Assembly: GCA_963701995.1 (NCBI GenBank)
Contig: OY969693.1
Span: 1,364,001-1,428,000, forward strand
From: Methanoflorens sp963701995
GTDB lineage: Archaea > Halobacteriota > Bog-38 > Methanoflorentales > Methanoflorentaceae
Reading direction: 5' to 3'
DNA: 64,000 nt
Shown here: positions 25,987-35,527 of the stretch, in pieces
Layout of the letters: each line of letters begins with the position of its first letter
How positions within the stretch are numbered: the first letter of the stretch is position 1
Program-made: the position numbers and the translations under genes
Notes under the pieces: generated by a model
Databases searched by the model: none
What the model was told of the DNA's origin: nothing
The model's input: only the letters and a program-made list of their open reading frames with translations

Positions 25987-26985
25987 ATGCCAATCTTACA
26001 AATCTCCGTGCCCAGCAGCTTGCAAATCTCTCAAAGTACTGGGATCATAATTGCAATTGGGTTGGCTATTTTGATAATCATTATTGCCGCAGCCCTAGTA
26101 CTAAGAGCCCGTCGGCGGAGCTCAACGGCACAAGCTGCTGGAAGCTCTATCAACCAAGGCGCAAGCGAGGAGGAAAGCTTTGAAGAAGTGACTGTACCAG
26201 AAGCATACCGAGAAACGACGACCGCGATACCTCTTTCTGAGGAGTCTCACCAAGACCTCGCCTATACGCCGACGTCGGAAGTGCAAAGTGGACTGGAAGA
26301 ACCGGCGGACTTTCCGGTTCCAAAACTACCTCCAAAAACTACCACGATAATCAAAGGCAACGTCAACATCGCAGCAGTCACATCTAGTGCCAGTCAAGCT
26401 GCTGAGATTCACACTGAACTTACCAGCTTGAGTTACAATGAAGCAATTACGCCTAACGACGCCGTCATCGACGAACCGAGTTTGGCGACGAAGATCAATG
26501 AAGTGAAAGATGATCTCGATTCTAACGAAACCCTGAGCGTCATACTGCTGAAATGCATCGATATCGCAAAGTCACTGAATCGAAGAGCTGATCTCACGTG
26601 GATATACCGTGAACTTTTTGGCTCACCGGAATGGGACGATGCCGTTTATCTTGACATAAGCAGCGAGGAAGCGTTTCCTGCGTATCGGCTAATCGATGCG
26701 ACGATGTACTTGAACTACACGCCCGAAGGTGAAGCGTTCCCGACGATTGAAGAATATGCGATCCCCCTGTTTGAGAACCGCTCAGTTTACGCGCTCGAAA
26801 AGGTATTAGAATCTGCTAACATTCAAAACCAGGACTATCTCGTGCTAAATACACCTGCCCCCGCCCAATGGCCCAGCACGGCATCTCTGGGGGAACTCAT
26901 ACCACTCACCGTTTCGGTGAAAGACTACTTGGATATATTGGCTGAAGTGAAAAAGCAAGTTCAGGAATTCGTGAATTCGCTTTAG
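25987..26985 (+). CDS. Single-pass membrane protein, uncharacterised
   Basis: 332 residues behind a strong GAGGTGAT. One membrane helix at residues ~18-40, then a basic stop-transfer (RARRRSS), a low-complexity acidic/Ser-Thr-Pro linker (~45-125) and a C-terminal globular domain (~165-332) of mixed helices and strands including 'ADLTWIYRELFGSPEWDDA' (as WIYRELFGSPEWDDA). No family recognised. The helix position puts most of the protein in the cytoplasm, but the orientation is not certain. Confidence 0.7.
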   Translation: MPILQISVPSSLQISQSTGIIIAIGLAILIIIIAAALVLRARRRSSTAQAAGSSINQGASEEESFEEVTVPEAYRETTTAIPLSEESHQDLAYTPTSEVQSGLEEPADFPVPKLPPKTTTIIKGNVNIAAVTSSASQAAEIHTELTSLSYNEAITPNDAVIDEPSLATKINEVKDDLDSNETLSVILLKCIDIAKSLNRRADLTWIYRELFGSPEWDDAVYLDISSEEAFPAYRLIDATMYLNYTPEGEAFPTIEEYAIPLFENRSVYALEKVLESANIQNQDYLVLNTPAPAQWPSTASLGELIPLTVSVKDYLDILAEVKKQVQEFVNSL

Positions 26986-27134
26986 CGAATGCTCGTGCTG
27001 TCCGAAAACTCTTACGTACCAGCGGAGTTTTCCTTCTGGTTGCGTCTTCAAACATTTTCATAAGCTATTTATAATTGCGCCAGATCAAAGTAAGCACACG
27101 CAAGCTACCGGATGTTCCTACGAGTCCTGGACTG

Positions 27135-29501
27135 ATGCGTTTGACGAGACATGTTTACTGGCGCACAACAGCAATATCGATAGCGTTCGTCTCAATATTC
27201 CTAGCTTCACTTTTCTCTCCGATATGCGCTGCTTCAGAGCCTTCACTTGTTCTGAACCCGGTCAGGCACGACATAACCCCCGTCGGTCGAACCGGTACTT
27301 TTTCATCCGAAGTCGTGATAGACACTATTCACATTTCTGGCACAACTACGCCAGACGCGAAGATTTCCGTTACGAAGACAATATTTGGGGCAGCTACCGA
27401 AAGTTCCGTTCCTGTGAGTCCGAGCGGCTCCTTTTCGACCACGACGCAGTTTGAGGTAGGTCCAGGTTTTGCGCAAGGGGTGGAACGCGGGGATGTTAAG
27501 GTGCAAGTTGCTGCCACTCAAGGCAACACGAACAAAGTTGTTGATGTTCCGCTTACCCAAGCGGCGTCCGGCACTGCCGCGCCTAACTTGGTAGGCGCGG
27601 GACTGAACGCAGGGGCGCCTGGCTATCCGCATACATTCGTCGCATATAACAATCCATGGTTTTTCTCCCTAGGCTACTACGTCGACAATAGCGGGAATAC
27701 CGTGCAACAAAGTAGTAGGGGTGCCGTTGCGACACAACTTGCCCAATTTAGCGCGGTATCACTGCATTACACCGATGATGCAAGCAACATCGCCCTCATA
27801 AAGCAAAAGAACCCGAACACTAAAGTCTTTGCGTACGTCAATCCCGTGCTTTGCTACAAGTCATCAGATTCGAACAGTGAGTGGCAACTCGTCGTGAAGA
27901 ATCACCCAGAGTGGTTTCTATATCCTGATACAACCTCGCGTCAAAACAAAAAGAACCCCATCGTCGTTTATGATGGGACTGAGCAAGTCATGGATTTGAC
28001 AACCGGGTGGAGAAGCGAGATCGTTAAGCAGTCCAAAGACGCCTTGAGTAAGGGATTTGACGGCCTTTACGTGGACTGTGCCTGCGATGATCCGTCGTTG
28101 TGCTACGGGTACGCGTCAAACACCGCACCCGTAGGCAATTGGCACAGCGCACTTAACGATTACCTTGCTCAAGTGAACGTGGCAGGCAAGACGAACTTCT
28201 ACAACGGACAGTCACCAGTGGTCGTCCCGTCAAACCAAGATTTCTTAGATAGGACGAGCGGATGGATGGACGAAGGGTATATCTCGTACAAAGGGTGGCA
28301 GAAGAGCGCGATTGATATGCCTAAATATGCAAGCGCCCAGAACAAGTTTACGATGTTCTACGCTTATGCTCCTAGCCCGGGTTCGAACGCTAGGCATTTC
28401 TACTTCACGTCTGCCCTTCTTTCCGATGGCTATTTCTTCTATTCTCCGATGTGGACGCAGTGGTTCTCCGAATATGGGACCTACTTGGGTAATCCTACGG
28501 GACAAGCGTACCAACTATCGGGCTTTCCTGGCGTGTGGACAAGAGACTATACGGCAGCTAAGGTGATCGTCAATCCAACGTCGGCCTCCATCACCTTAAA
28601 TGTGCCTGGTTACGTCGATTTAAGCGGTCGACCGGCGTCTCCAATTACTATAAACTCGAATGATGGGGTAATACTTAAGTCCTGGATCTCTCTCGGCGGG
28701 CAGATTCCCGCCGGTACAGCACCGGCTGCCTGCTCATGGGGCGCAGGTCGTCTCGACCTCTTCGTGGAAGGCACGAACGGCGCCCTGTATCATAAATGGT
28801 ATACCGGCAGCACGTGGTCCGGCTGGCAAAACCTCGGCGGGGTTCTGACCTCGTCACCCGCTGCGACGTCACCGGGTACTGGTCAGATAGACGTCTTTGT
28901 CCGCGGCACGAACGGCGCCCTCTATGAGAAGACTACCACGAATGGAGGGACCTCCTGGTCCTCGTGGACCTCTCTCGGCGGGCAGATTCCTGCCGGTACA
29001 GCACCGGCGGCCTCCTCATGGGGCGCAGGTCGTCTCGACCTCTTTGTACAAGGTACGAACGGCGCCCTGTATCATAAATGGTATACCGGCAGCACGTGGT
29101 CCGGCTGGCAAAACCTCGGCGGGAAACTAACCTCATCACCGGCAGCAGCCGCAGCGCCGGGTAGTAGTAGAATCGACGTCTTTGTCCGCGGCACGAACGG
29201 CGCCCTGTATCAGCGCTCGTGGACTGGAAGCTGGTCCAACTGGATCTCTCTCGGCGGGCAGATTCCTGCCGGTACATCACCGGCGGCCTGCTCATGGGGC
29301 GCAGGTCGTCTCGACCTCTTTGTACAAGGTACGAACGGCGCCCTGTATCATAAATGGTATACCGGCAGCACGTGGTCCGGCTGGCAAAACCTCGGCGGGA
29401 AACTGACCTCCTCACCGGCAGCAGCCGCAGCGCCGGGTAGTAGTAGAATCGACGTCTTTGTCCGCGGCGGCGACGCCGCCCTCTGGCAGAAAACCCTATA
29501 A
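27135..29501 (+). CDS. Secreted GHL15-like glycosidase with PLL-type lectin repeats
   Basis: 788 residues from the ATG at 27135, where a normal signal peptide begins (MRLTRHVYWR then a hydrophobic core ending in PICAAS); a TTG at 27075 is in frame but spoils it. Residues ~25-150: beta-rich secretion/attachment domain. Residues ~160-510: TIM-barrel putative glycosidase (GHL15-like), with 'KVFAYVNPVL', 'EQVMDLTTGW', 'GFDGLYVDCACDD' and 'WMDEGYISYKGW' supplying acidic residues. Residues ~535-788: three double repeats of a tectonin/PLL-like lectin propeller ('GRLDLFVQGTNGALYHKW', 'SGWQNLGGKLTSSPAA'). Probably binds and cuts an extracellular polysaccharide. It is unusual in a methanogen, and a bacterial origin is likely. 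Confidence 0.8.
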   Translation: MRLTRHVYWRTTAISIAFVSIFLASLFSPICAASEPSLVLNPVRHDITPVGRTGTFSSEVVIDTIHISGTTTPDAKISVTKTIFGAATESSVPVSPSGSFSTTTQFEVGPGFAQGVERGDVKVQVAATQGNTNKVVDVPLTQAASGTAAPNLVGAGLNAGAPGYPHTFVAYNNPWFFSLGYYVDNSGNTVQQSSRGAVATQLAQFSAVSLHYTDDASNIALIKQKNPNTKVFAYVNPVLCYKSSDSNSEWQLVVKNHPEWFLYPDTTSRQNKKNPIVVYDGTEQVMDLTTGWRSEIVKQSKDALSKGFDGLYVDCACDDPSLCYGYASNTAPVGNWHSALNDYLAQVNVAGKTNFYNGQSPVVVPSNQDFLDRTSGWMDEGYISYKGWQKSAIDMPKYASAQNKFTMFYAYAPSPGSNARHFYFTSALLSDGYFFYSPMWTQWFSEYGTYLGNPTGQAYQLSGFPGVWTRDYTAAKVIVNPTSASITLNVPGYVDLSGRPASPITINSNDGVILKSWISLGGQIPAGTAPAACSWGAGRLDLFVEGTNGALYHKWYTGSTWSGWQNLGGVLTSSPAATSPGTGQIDVFVRGTNGALYEKTTTNGGTSWSSWTSLGGQIPAGTAPAASSWGAGRLDLFVQGTNGALYHKWYTGSTWSGWQNLGGKLTSSPAAAAAPGSSRIDVFVRGTNGALYQRSWTGSWSNWISLGGQIPAGTSPAACSWGAGRLDLFVQGTNGALYHKWYTGSTWSGWQNLGGKLTSSPAAAAAPGSSRIDVFVRGGDAALWQKTL
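28683..29490 (+). repeat. Three near-identical ~280-bp in-frame repeats
   Basis: Units begin near 28683, 28964 and 29241 (spacings 281 and 277), each with two lectin blades. Long stretches are identical at DNA level, including synonymous positions, for example the block from 'GGCGCAGGTCGTCTCGACCT' in all three. This shows recent duplication or gene conversion. The region looks more GC-rich than its flanks. Confidence 0.85.
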
Positions 29502-29986
29502 CAACGGGTGATCCGGCTGGACGGACGTAACACTGTCACCACGTGTCCGCTCTGGGTAGCACGCTACCCGCTCTAGGATCTAATACGTTCCCCTCAATGC
29601 GTATGAGCTGCCCGGCCGATGAGATATACCGACGCCAAACGCAAGAGTACGTTCATGGAAGTGAGCGTCAGCCGGCAAACGCCTCTACTACGCTACCTTC
29701 GCCGTGACACGTGGCGTAGGGCATCGACGATCGTGGTCGCGACCATAAGCGTGCATTAGTGCCGGGTGAGATGCGAATCAGCGATGACGTTGCTAACCGC
29801 GTAAGAACGCTTTTCGCAGCGTGATTCTAAGCTTTCAAGCGCATCTATGTTCGACGTCAACCGACATCTCTCATTCGTGGCCACTTTTATACAGTATTTA
29901 TTGCCTTACGGTCTGAGGACAAAATGACCCACGCCCATAGAAGAGCACCTGCCCCACTGAAGGCACGCGCGTTGGATAGGCCCTTC
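29502..29986. other. Intergenic region with palindromes
   Basis: About 485 bases between convergent genes. GGGTAGC/GCTACCC (29554-29569, two-base loop) sits 53 bases after the glycosidase stop, and the perfect palindrome TGGTCGCGACCA lies at 29734-29745. A TATA-like CTTTTATAC near 29883-29891 and a Shine-Dalgarno-like GAGG precede an ATG at 29924, but that frame (75 codons) runs antisense into pdxS and lacks support. Confidence 0.4.
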
Positions 29987-30883
29987 TTACCACCCACGCG
30001 TCTGCAGCATCTCTTCTTTTGGTATCTGACCTACGGACAATCCTTTCATTGGCAGCCCAAGACCTTTGGAGATTTCCGCGAGTGCTTTTGGATCGTCAAA
30101 GTTGTTGACCGCTTCAACAATAGCCTTAGCCATCACTTCAGGCTGTTCTGATTTAAAGATTCCTGACCCAACGAAAACCCCATCCGCGCCCATGCGCATC
30201 ATAAGTGCGGCGTCGGCTGGCGTAGCGATACCGCCGGCAGCGAAGTTAACTACGGGCAATCTCTGCATGTTAGCTGTCTCGGCTGTTAGGTCGGCGGGCG
30301 CCTCAATTTCGCGTGCAACGCGGCCAATTTCTTGCTCAGATTTACCTTTGAGTTCTCTAATCTTACTCATAATTGCGTGCATATGTCGCACCGCTTCTGA
30401 TACATCGCCAGTTCCCGCTTCGCCTTTCGTGCGAATCATAGCTGCGCCTTCATTGATCCTCCTTAGAGCTTCTCCGAGGTCCCGTGCGCCGCATATAAAC
30501 GGCGTGGTAAAACGTAGCTTGTCAATGTGAAATTGCTCATCAGCAGGGGTCAAGACTTCGGACTCATCAATCATATCAACTCCAAGCGCTTCCAAGATCT
30601 CGGCTTCGACGAAATGTCCAATCCTTGTCTTGGCCATGACCGGTATCGAGACTGCATCGATAATCTGAGAGACTATTAAGGGGTCAGCCATTCGTGCGAC
30701 TCCGCCAGCCTTGCGAATATCTGCGGGAACCGCGTGGAGCGCCATTACCGCAACAGCTCCGGCCTTCTCAGCGATGATCGCTTGCTCTGCCGTGGTCACA
30801 TCCATTATGACCCCGCCTTTTTGCATTTTGGCGAAACCTCTTTTTAGCAGTTCGGTTCCGCGATGCAGCTTTTCAATGTCCAC
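29987..30883 (-). CDS. pdxS: Pyridoxal 5'-phosphate synthase subunit PdxS
   Basis: 298 residues, full length. TIM-barrel lyase that makes PLP from ribose 5-phosphate, glyceraldehyde 3-phosphate and ammonia from PdxT. Motifs: 'GGVIMDVTTAEQA', 'VMALHAVPADIR', 'PVMAKTRIGHFVEA' (catalytic Lys), 'GEAGTGDVSEAVRH', 'FAAGGIATPADAALMM'. The partner glutaminase pdxT is not in the window. Confidence 0.97.
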   Translation of the reverse strand: MDIEKLHRGTELLKRGFAKMQKGGVIMDVTTAEQAIIAEKAGAVAVMALHAVPADIRKAGGVARMADPLIVSQIIDAVSIPVMAKTRIGHFVEAEILEALGVDMIDESEVLTPADEQFHIDKLRFTTPFICGARDLGEALRRINEGAAMIRTKGEAGTGDVSEAVRHMHAIMSKIRELKGKSEQEIGRVAREIEAPADLTAETANMQRLPVVNFAAGGIATPADAALMMRMGADGVFVGSGIFKSEQPEVMAKAIVEAVNNFDDPKALAEISKGLGLPMKGLSVGQIPKEEMLQTRGW

Positions 30884-30942
30884 TCAAATCAACTCTCTTG
30901 CTTGAGCCATGCACACCTAACCAGATAAAACTTATGTGCAGA

Positions 30943-31146
30943 CTACCGTAAATGCGATTTAATCCTGTTTTGAATCTCTTCAGCTGCAAACCCTTGGCCG
31001 TACTCCCGTTTGTATGTGCTGTACAAATCTGCAAGCTCCCTGAGCTTCATCTTAGAAATGAAGATGGGCCCACACTGCGCCTCAACTAGCTTCTTTAGCC
31101 TCTTTATAGCGTCTTGAGCGCCTTCGGTGCCTGCCTCTTCACTCAT
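30943..31146 (-). CDS. Small hypothetical protein
   Basis: 67 residues, soluble, mostly helical (AIKRLKKLVEAQCG…LRELADLYSTYKREYG). No family recognised. It is upstream of pdxS on the same strand (60-base gap) and divergent from alaS, with 105 bases between the starts. Confidence 0.6.
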   Translation of the reverse strand: MSEEAGTEGAQDAIKRLKKLVEAQCGPIFISKMKLRELADLYSTYKREYGQGFAAEEIQNRIKSHLR

Positions 31147-31216
31147 ACGGTCTTACTACGCTGCGCAACTTTTTAATACTTTCCAACCCAGTTACTTAGA
31201 AAAGGTCAATCTGGTC

Positions 31217-31224
31217 TTTTTATA
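31217..31224 (+). promoter_or_regulatory. TATA box of alaS
   Basis: TTTTTATA, 28-35 bases before the ATG at 31252, consistent with a leaderless or nearly leaderless alaS-thrC transcript. Confidence 0.5.
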
Positions 31225-31251
31225 CTGAGATTGTCGCGTGACGTGTGTTAA

Positions 31252-34188
31252 ATGCCGAATGAGCAGTTAAGCTTTGGTGCTCTTGAATATCTGAGCAATA
31301 ACTTCGAATCAAGATACTGCAGCAACTGCGGCAGTCGTTTTTGGGCGCGAGCCGAGCAAAATACATGTGGCGACGCTCCGTGCGCGCCTTATACATTTAT
31401 CGGCGCTCCGGTTTTGAAAAAGCGCGGGCTCAATGATATGCGGGAATTCTTTCTGTCCTTCTTTGAGCGTCGCGGGCATACGCGCATCTCTCCGTATCCG
31501 GTAATAGCGCGCTGGAGGGAAGACGTGCTGTTGGTAAACGCCTCGATATACGATTTTCAGCCGCTCGTAACGTCAGGAAAGGTGCCCCCGCCGGCTAATC
31601 CACTCACAATGTCGCAACCCTGCGTTCGATTAAAAGACATCGATGCAGTTGGAAAAAGCGGCAGGCACTTAACAAACTTTGAAATGATGGCGCATCACGC
31701 GTTCAATTACCAGGGTTGCCAAATCTATTGGAGTAATGAAACGGTGGAGTATTGTGACAGTTTGCTGCACACGCTTGGAGCCGACCCCGCGGCCATTACG
31801 TACAAGGAGCGTCCCTGGGCAGGTGGCGGCAACGCGGGCGTCTCTCTGGAAGTGCTCGTTGGCGGCTTGGAGCTTGCAACACTTGTTTTTATGGACATGC
31901 AGCGGTCAAGAAAGGGGATTATGATCAAAGGTGAGCGCTACGAGCGGATGGAAAATTCGATCGTCGACACAGGCTATGGCTTGGAGCGCATGGTGTGGGC
32001 TGCAAATGGAATGCCAACCATATACGACGCGGTAATGCCCGACATAGTCAATTATCTAATAGAAGGCAGTGGACTTGAGCATTCGCTTGAAGATCCTCAT
32101 TATGCGAATATTCTCGCACAAAATGCCCGACTCGCTGGTTTAGTTGACCTGAACGCTTCCAATCTCCGCGGCCTACGGAAAAGAGTCGCTACTAGCATCG
32201 GCATTGGTGTTGAGGAACTAATGAGGATCGTGGAGCCAATTGAAACCGTATACACGATTGCAGATCATTCAAGATGTCTGGTGTTTATGCTGGGCGACGG
32301 TATCGTTCCTTCAAATGTCAAAGCTGGATATCTCGCTCGACTCGTGATACGAAAGGCACTCCGCTCGTTACAGGGTTTGAACTGCGAGATCGGGTTGGAA
32401 GACGTTATCAGGAGACAAATAGAGAATTTGAGCGCTTTCCCGTCGTACGGAGCTCGAGAGGAAACCATCGTTGATATGATACGGCATGAGACTGCAAAAT
32501 ATGGCAGCACTATAGATAAGGGCAAGAGACTTGTTGCTAGCGTGGCGCAGCGCTATCGGGGGCAAAGTTTCCCTAGGGAAGAGCTTGTGAAGCTGTATGA
32601 CTCTCACGGAGTGCCCCCCGAAATTGTTGCAGCGGTGGGTACCGAGATCGGAACGAATGTCGAGTTGCCCGACGATTTTTACTCCATAGTTGCTGACACG
32701 CACGAGCGCGTCGAAGTTCGCGTAGAACCGGCCACGGAAGGTGTCCTCGACCTGCCTGCTACTTATCGCTTGTTTTATGATGAACCAGAACAAGTGACTT
32801 TTCAAGCGCAAGTCATTGGTCTGTCCAAAGAGGGGGTAATCCTTGATAGAACGCTTTTCTATCCCGGCGGTGGGGGACAGCCGGAAGACACGGGCCATAT
32901 CACCACAGGCTTGGGAACGAAAGTTCGAGTGCTAGCCGCGCGCCTTGTAGACCACGTTGTTATTCACGAAGTCGAGGACGTTACGCCTTTTGTCATCGGC
33001 GAGAACGTGCGAGGTGAAATCGATATCGACAGAAGACAATCGCTTGCTCGACATCATACTGCGACGCATATTCTACTGGCGTCTATACGAGGCGTTCTTG
33101 GCAATCATATTTGGCAGGAAGGGGCGCAGAAAGGAGTAGAAAGCTCGCGCCTTGACGTTTCGCACTACAAGAAGGTGACCGATGACGAACGGAAAGAAAT
33201 TGAGCAAGAGGCTAACCGCGTGATCATAGATGACATTCCTGTGGAACAGAAATGGATGGATCGAAATGAAGCAGAACAGACGTACGGGTTCGCACTCTAC
33301 CAAGGCGGAGTGCCACCTGGAGCGGTCATTCGAATAGTGCACGTGGGCGCCGACGTTCAGGCGTGCGCGGGAACCCACATGGCGAGCACGGGCAGAGTCG
33401 GAGCGTTGCGAATCAAAAAGACGGAGCGCATACAAGATGGGGTCGAGCGATTTGAATTTGCTGCCGGCATCGCGGCGATATTGTACGATCAGGAGCGCGA
33501 TGCTATCGTAAGCAAGTGCTCAAAGACTCTGCGAGTCCCCCCGGAGCAACTTCCGTCTACCACAAGTCGGTTCTTTGAGGAATGGAAGGAACTAGGCAAG
33601 GAAAATGAAGAGTTGGGGGAGCTGAAGGCGAAGTTCACGTCTTTTTTGATGTCAGAGCGAAAGTCGACAGAGGAAGCGCTGGACGCTCTGAGCGCAGGGG
33701 ATCTTGAAACGCTGAGGAATGGGCTCTCATCTTTGGATGCTGCATTTAAGAGGCTGGTTGATATTACGATTGCTGTGCCTACGCCTACGGCAGCCGCGGA
33801 AGCCAAAGGTGTCACGGTGCTGATTGTGGACGAAATCAAGCTCGGAAACGAGCTCATTAAAATCTTAAGCTGGAGAATTGACGCCGATATGAAAGAGCTT
33901 CTGCATACCTCACAGGAGCTGCTAAACGACAACGCTGTGGTCATCCTCGGAGGCGTACGCGCAGGCCAAGCAAATATCGTTATTATGGTGCGCACGGATG
34001 TTGCGAAAAAAGGCTTGAACGCGGCTATGATAGTAAAAGAGGCGTGTAGCATACTCGGTGGTAGTGGAGGCGGCCGGTCTGAGCGGGCGCAAGGAGGCGG
34101 CCCTTACGCAGACAAGATCAACGAAGCCGTGAACGAGGCTAAGAAACTCGTACGCGAGAAACTCGAAGCGATCGAGCAAGCAGGTTGA
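31252..34188 (+). CDS. alaS: Alanyl-tRNA synthetase
   Basis: 978 residues, archaeal type. N-terminal zinc-like Cys cluster (YCSNCGSRFWAR…CGDAPC), class II catalytic core (MREFFLSFFERRGHTR, 'NASIYDFQPLVTSGKVPPPANP' region), editing domain with 'HHTATHILLASIRG' (HxxxH) and 'CAGTHMASTG' (C-x3-H), and the C-Ala domain ending in 'GGSGGGRSERAQGGG'. It charges tRNA-Ala and clears mischarged Ser/Gly. threonine synthase begins three bases after its stop. Confidence 0.97.
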   Translation: MPNEQLSFGALEYLSNNFESRYCSNCGSRFWARAEQNTCGDAPCAPYTFIGAPVLKKRGLNDMREFFLSFFERRGHTRISPYPVIARWREDVLLVNASIYDFQPLVTSGKVPPPANPLTMSQPCVRLKDIDAVGKSGRHLTNFEMMAHHAFNYQGCQIYWSNETVEYCDSLLHTLGADPAAITYKERPWAGGGNAGVSLEVLVGGLELATLVFMDMQRSRKGIMIKGERYERMENSIVDTGYGLERMVWAANGMPTIYDAVMPDIVNYLIEGSGLEHSLEDPHYANILAQNARLAGLVDLNASNLRGLRKRVATSIGIGVEELMRIVEPIETVYTIADHSRCLVFMLGDGIVPSNVKAGYLARLVIRKALRSLQGLNCEIGLEDVIRRQIENLSAFPSYGAREETIVDMIRHETAKYGSTIDKGKRLVASVAQRYRGQSFPREELVKLYDSHGVPPEIVAAVGTEIGTNVELPDDFYSIVADTHERVEVRVEPATEGVLDLPATYRLFYDEPEQVTFQAQVIGLSKEGVILDRTLFYPGGGGQPEDTGHITTGLGTKVRVLAARLVDHVVIHEVEDVTPFVIGENVRGEIDIDRRQSLARHHTATHILLASIRGVLGNHIWQEGAQKGVESSRLDVSHYKKVTDDERKEIEQEANRVIIDDIPVEQKWMDRNEAEQTYGFALYQGGVPPGAVIRIVHVGADVQACAGTHMASTGRVGALRIKKTERIQDGVERFEFAAGIAAILYDQERDAIVSKCSKTLRVPPEQLPSTTSRFFEEWKELGKENEELGELKAKFTSFLMSERKSTEEALDALSAGDLETLRNGLSSLDAAFKRLVDITIAVPTPTAAAEAKGVTVLIVDEIKLGNELIKILSWRIDADMKELLHTSQELLNDNAVVILGGVRAGQANIVIMVRTDVAKKGLNAAMIVKEACSILGGSGGGRSERAQGGGPYADKINEAVNEAKKLVREKLEAIEQAG

Positions 34189-34190
34189 CT

Positions 34191-35417
34191 ATGCATTTAG
34201 AATGTATCAAGTGCGGCAAGAAGCACGACCTCTCAACCGTAGCGAATACGTGCAGTTGCGACGGCCTTCTTGAAATCAGGTACGACTTCTCGAAAGTGCA
34301 ATTCAGTTTGGAAGATCTCTGGGCTATTCCGCCGCACGTGTGGAAATATCGCCAACTCCTTCCGATTTCCGGAGTTCCCATCTCGCTAATGGAGGGGGGG
34401 ACGCCTCTATACCGATGCACAAGGCTGGAAGAAGAGTGTGGCGTCAAGGAGCTGTACGTTAAACACGAGGGCATGAATCCTACGGGCTCGTTCAAGGACA
34501 GGGGCATGACCGTAGGTGTTTCGCGAGCAGCCGAACTTGGGACCAAGACCGTGGCGTGCGCCTCGACAGGGAATACCTCAGCATCTATGGCGATTTACGC
34601 TGCCAAAGCGGGAATGGAAGCAGTCGTTCTTTTGCCGCAAGGTTACGTAGCGCTGGGGAAGGTTGCCCAGGCACTCATGCACGGTGCAAAAGTACTCGCG
34701 GTCCGAGGCAACTTCGATGATGCTCTGCTGCTTATTCAACGACTCTGTTCGGAAAAAGGCTTCTACCTTCTAAATTCAGTGAACCCATATAGGCTAGAAG
34801 GGCAAAAAACGATCGCATTTGAAACGGTTGATCAGCTTGTTGCGTACGGCAGCGAGAAAGCGCCTGACCGAGTAATCGTTCCCGTGGGCAACGCAGGCAA
34901 TATCAGCGCAATCTACAAAGGATACAAGGAATTCCGAGAACTCGACATCATTGAGGACGTGCCGATGATGACAGGGATACAAGCAAGCCGGTCTGCTCCG
35001 ATCGTGGATGCTTTTCGACGCGGCCTGGCTGAGATAGAGCCGGCAATCGAACCCGAAACTGTCGCGACTGCAATCAGAATTGGCAACCCGATAAATGCCC
35101 CAAAAGCCCTTCAAGCGATAAGACAATCTAACGGCGTCGCAGAATCAGTAACCGATCAAGAGATACTCAAAGCTCAAAAAGATTTAGCACGGTTGGAAGG
35201 CATCGGAGTCGAGCCGGCAAGTGCGGCTTCTATCGCAGGACTAAGAAAGTTGGCTAGGCAAGGCACAATCGAGCGGGACGAGATTGTGGTTTGCATTGCA
35301 ACTGGTCATCTCTTAAAGGATCCTGAAACTGTTATAAGATCATCAAGCCCACCCACTGAAGTGGAAGCGGATTTTGACGTGCTTTATGAAGCGCTCTCTC
35401 ACCTTGAGCGCCTCTAA
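34191..35417 (+). CDS. thrC: Threonine synthase
   Basis: 408 residues from the ATG at 34191 (a TTG at 34185 overlaps the alaS stop). N-terminal Cys motif 'LECIKCGKKHDL…CSCDGLLEI' is typical of archaeal ThrC. The PLP lysine lies in 'NPTGSFKDRGMTVG', and 'CASTGNTSASMAIY' and 'VGNAGNISAIYKGY' bind phosphate and cofactor. It turns O-phosphohomoserine into threonine. Co-transcribed with alaS. Cysteate synthase at 49.8 kb is a distant paralogue of this fold. Confidence 0.95.
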   Translation: MHLECIKCGKKHDLSTVANTCSCDGLLEIRYDFSKVQFSLEDLWAIPPHVWKYRQLLPISGVPISLMEGGTPLYRCTRLEEECGVKELYVKHEGMNPTGSFKDRGMTVGVSRAAELGTKTVACASTGNTSASMAIYAAKAGMEAVVLLPQGYVALGKVAQALMHGAKVLAVRGNFDDALLLIQRLCSEKGFYLLNSVNPYRLEGQKTIAFETVDQLVAYGSEKAPDRVIVPVGNAGNISAIYKGYKEFRELDIIEDVPMMTGIQASRSAPIVDAFRRGLAEIEPAIEPETVATAIRIGNPINAPKALQAIRQSNGVAESVTDQEILKAQKDLARLEGIGVEPASAASIAGLRKLARQGTIERDEIVVCIATGHLLKDPETVIRSSSPPTEVEADFDVLYEALSHLERL

Positions 35418-35527
35418 CGAACCACACGCGCAAGGGTCTTTCTTCGATTGGATAGATAGTTCTTAGAGTGACAGAATAGCGTAACAACGCGTGTCGTGTC
35501 GCACGCGCTATCGTGATGGTGTCACAA

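Noticed and set aside
29924..30151. 75-codon plus-strand frame with GAGG and a TATA-like site
   Set aside because: 165 of 228 bases are antisense to the pdxS 3' end and no family pattern is seen; promoter resemblance may be chance.
33489..34052. 187-codon frame antisense to alaS
   Set aside because: Shadow of the AlaRS codons; Ser-rich mirror of Glu/Ala/Asp codons.
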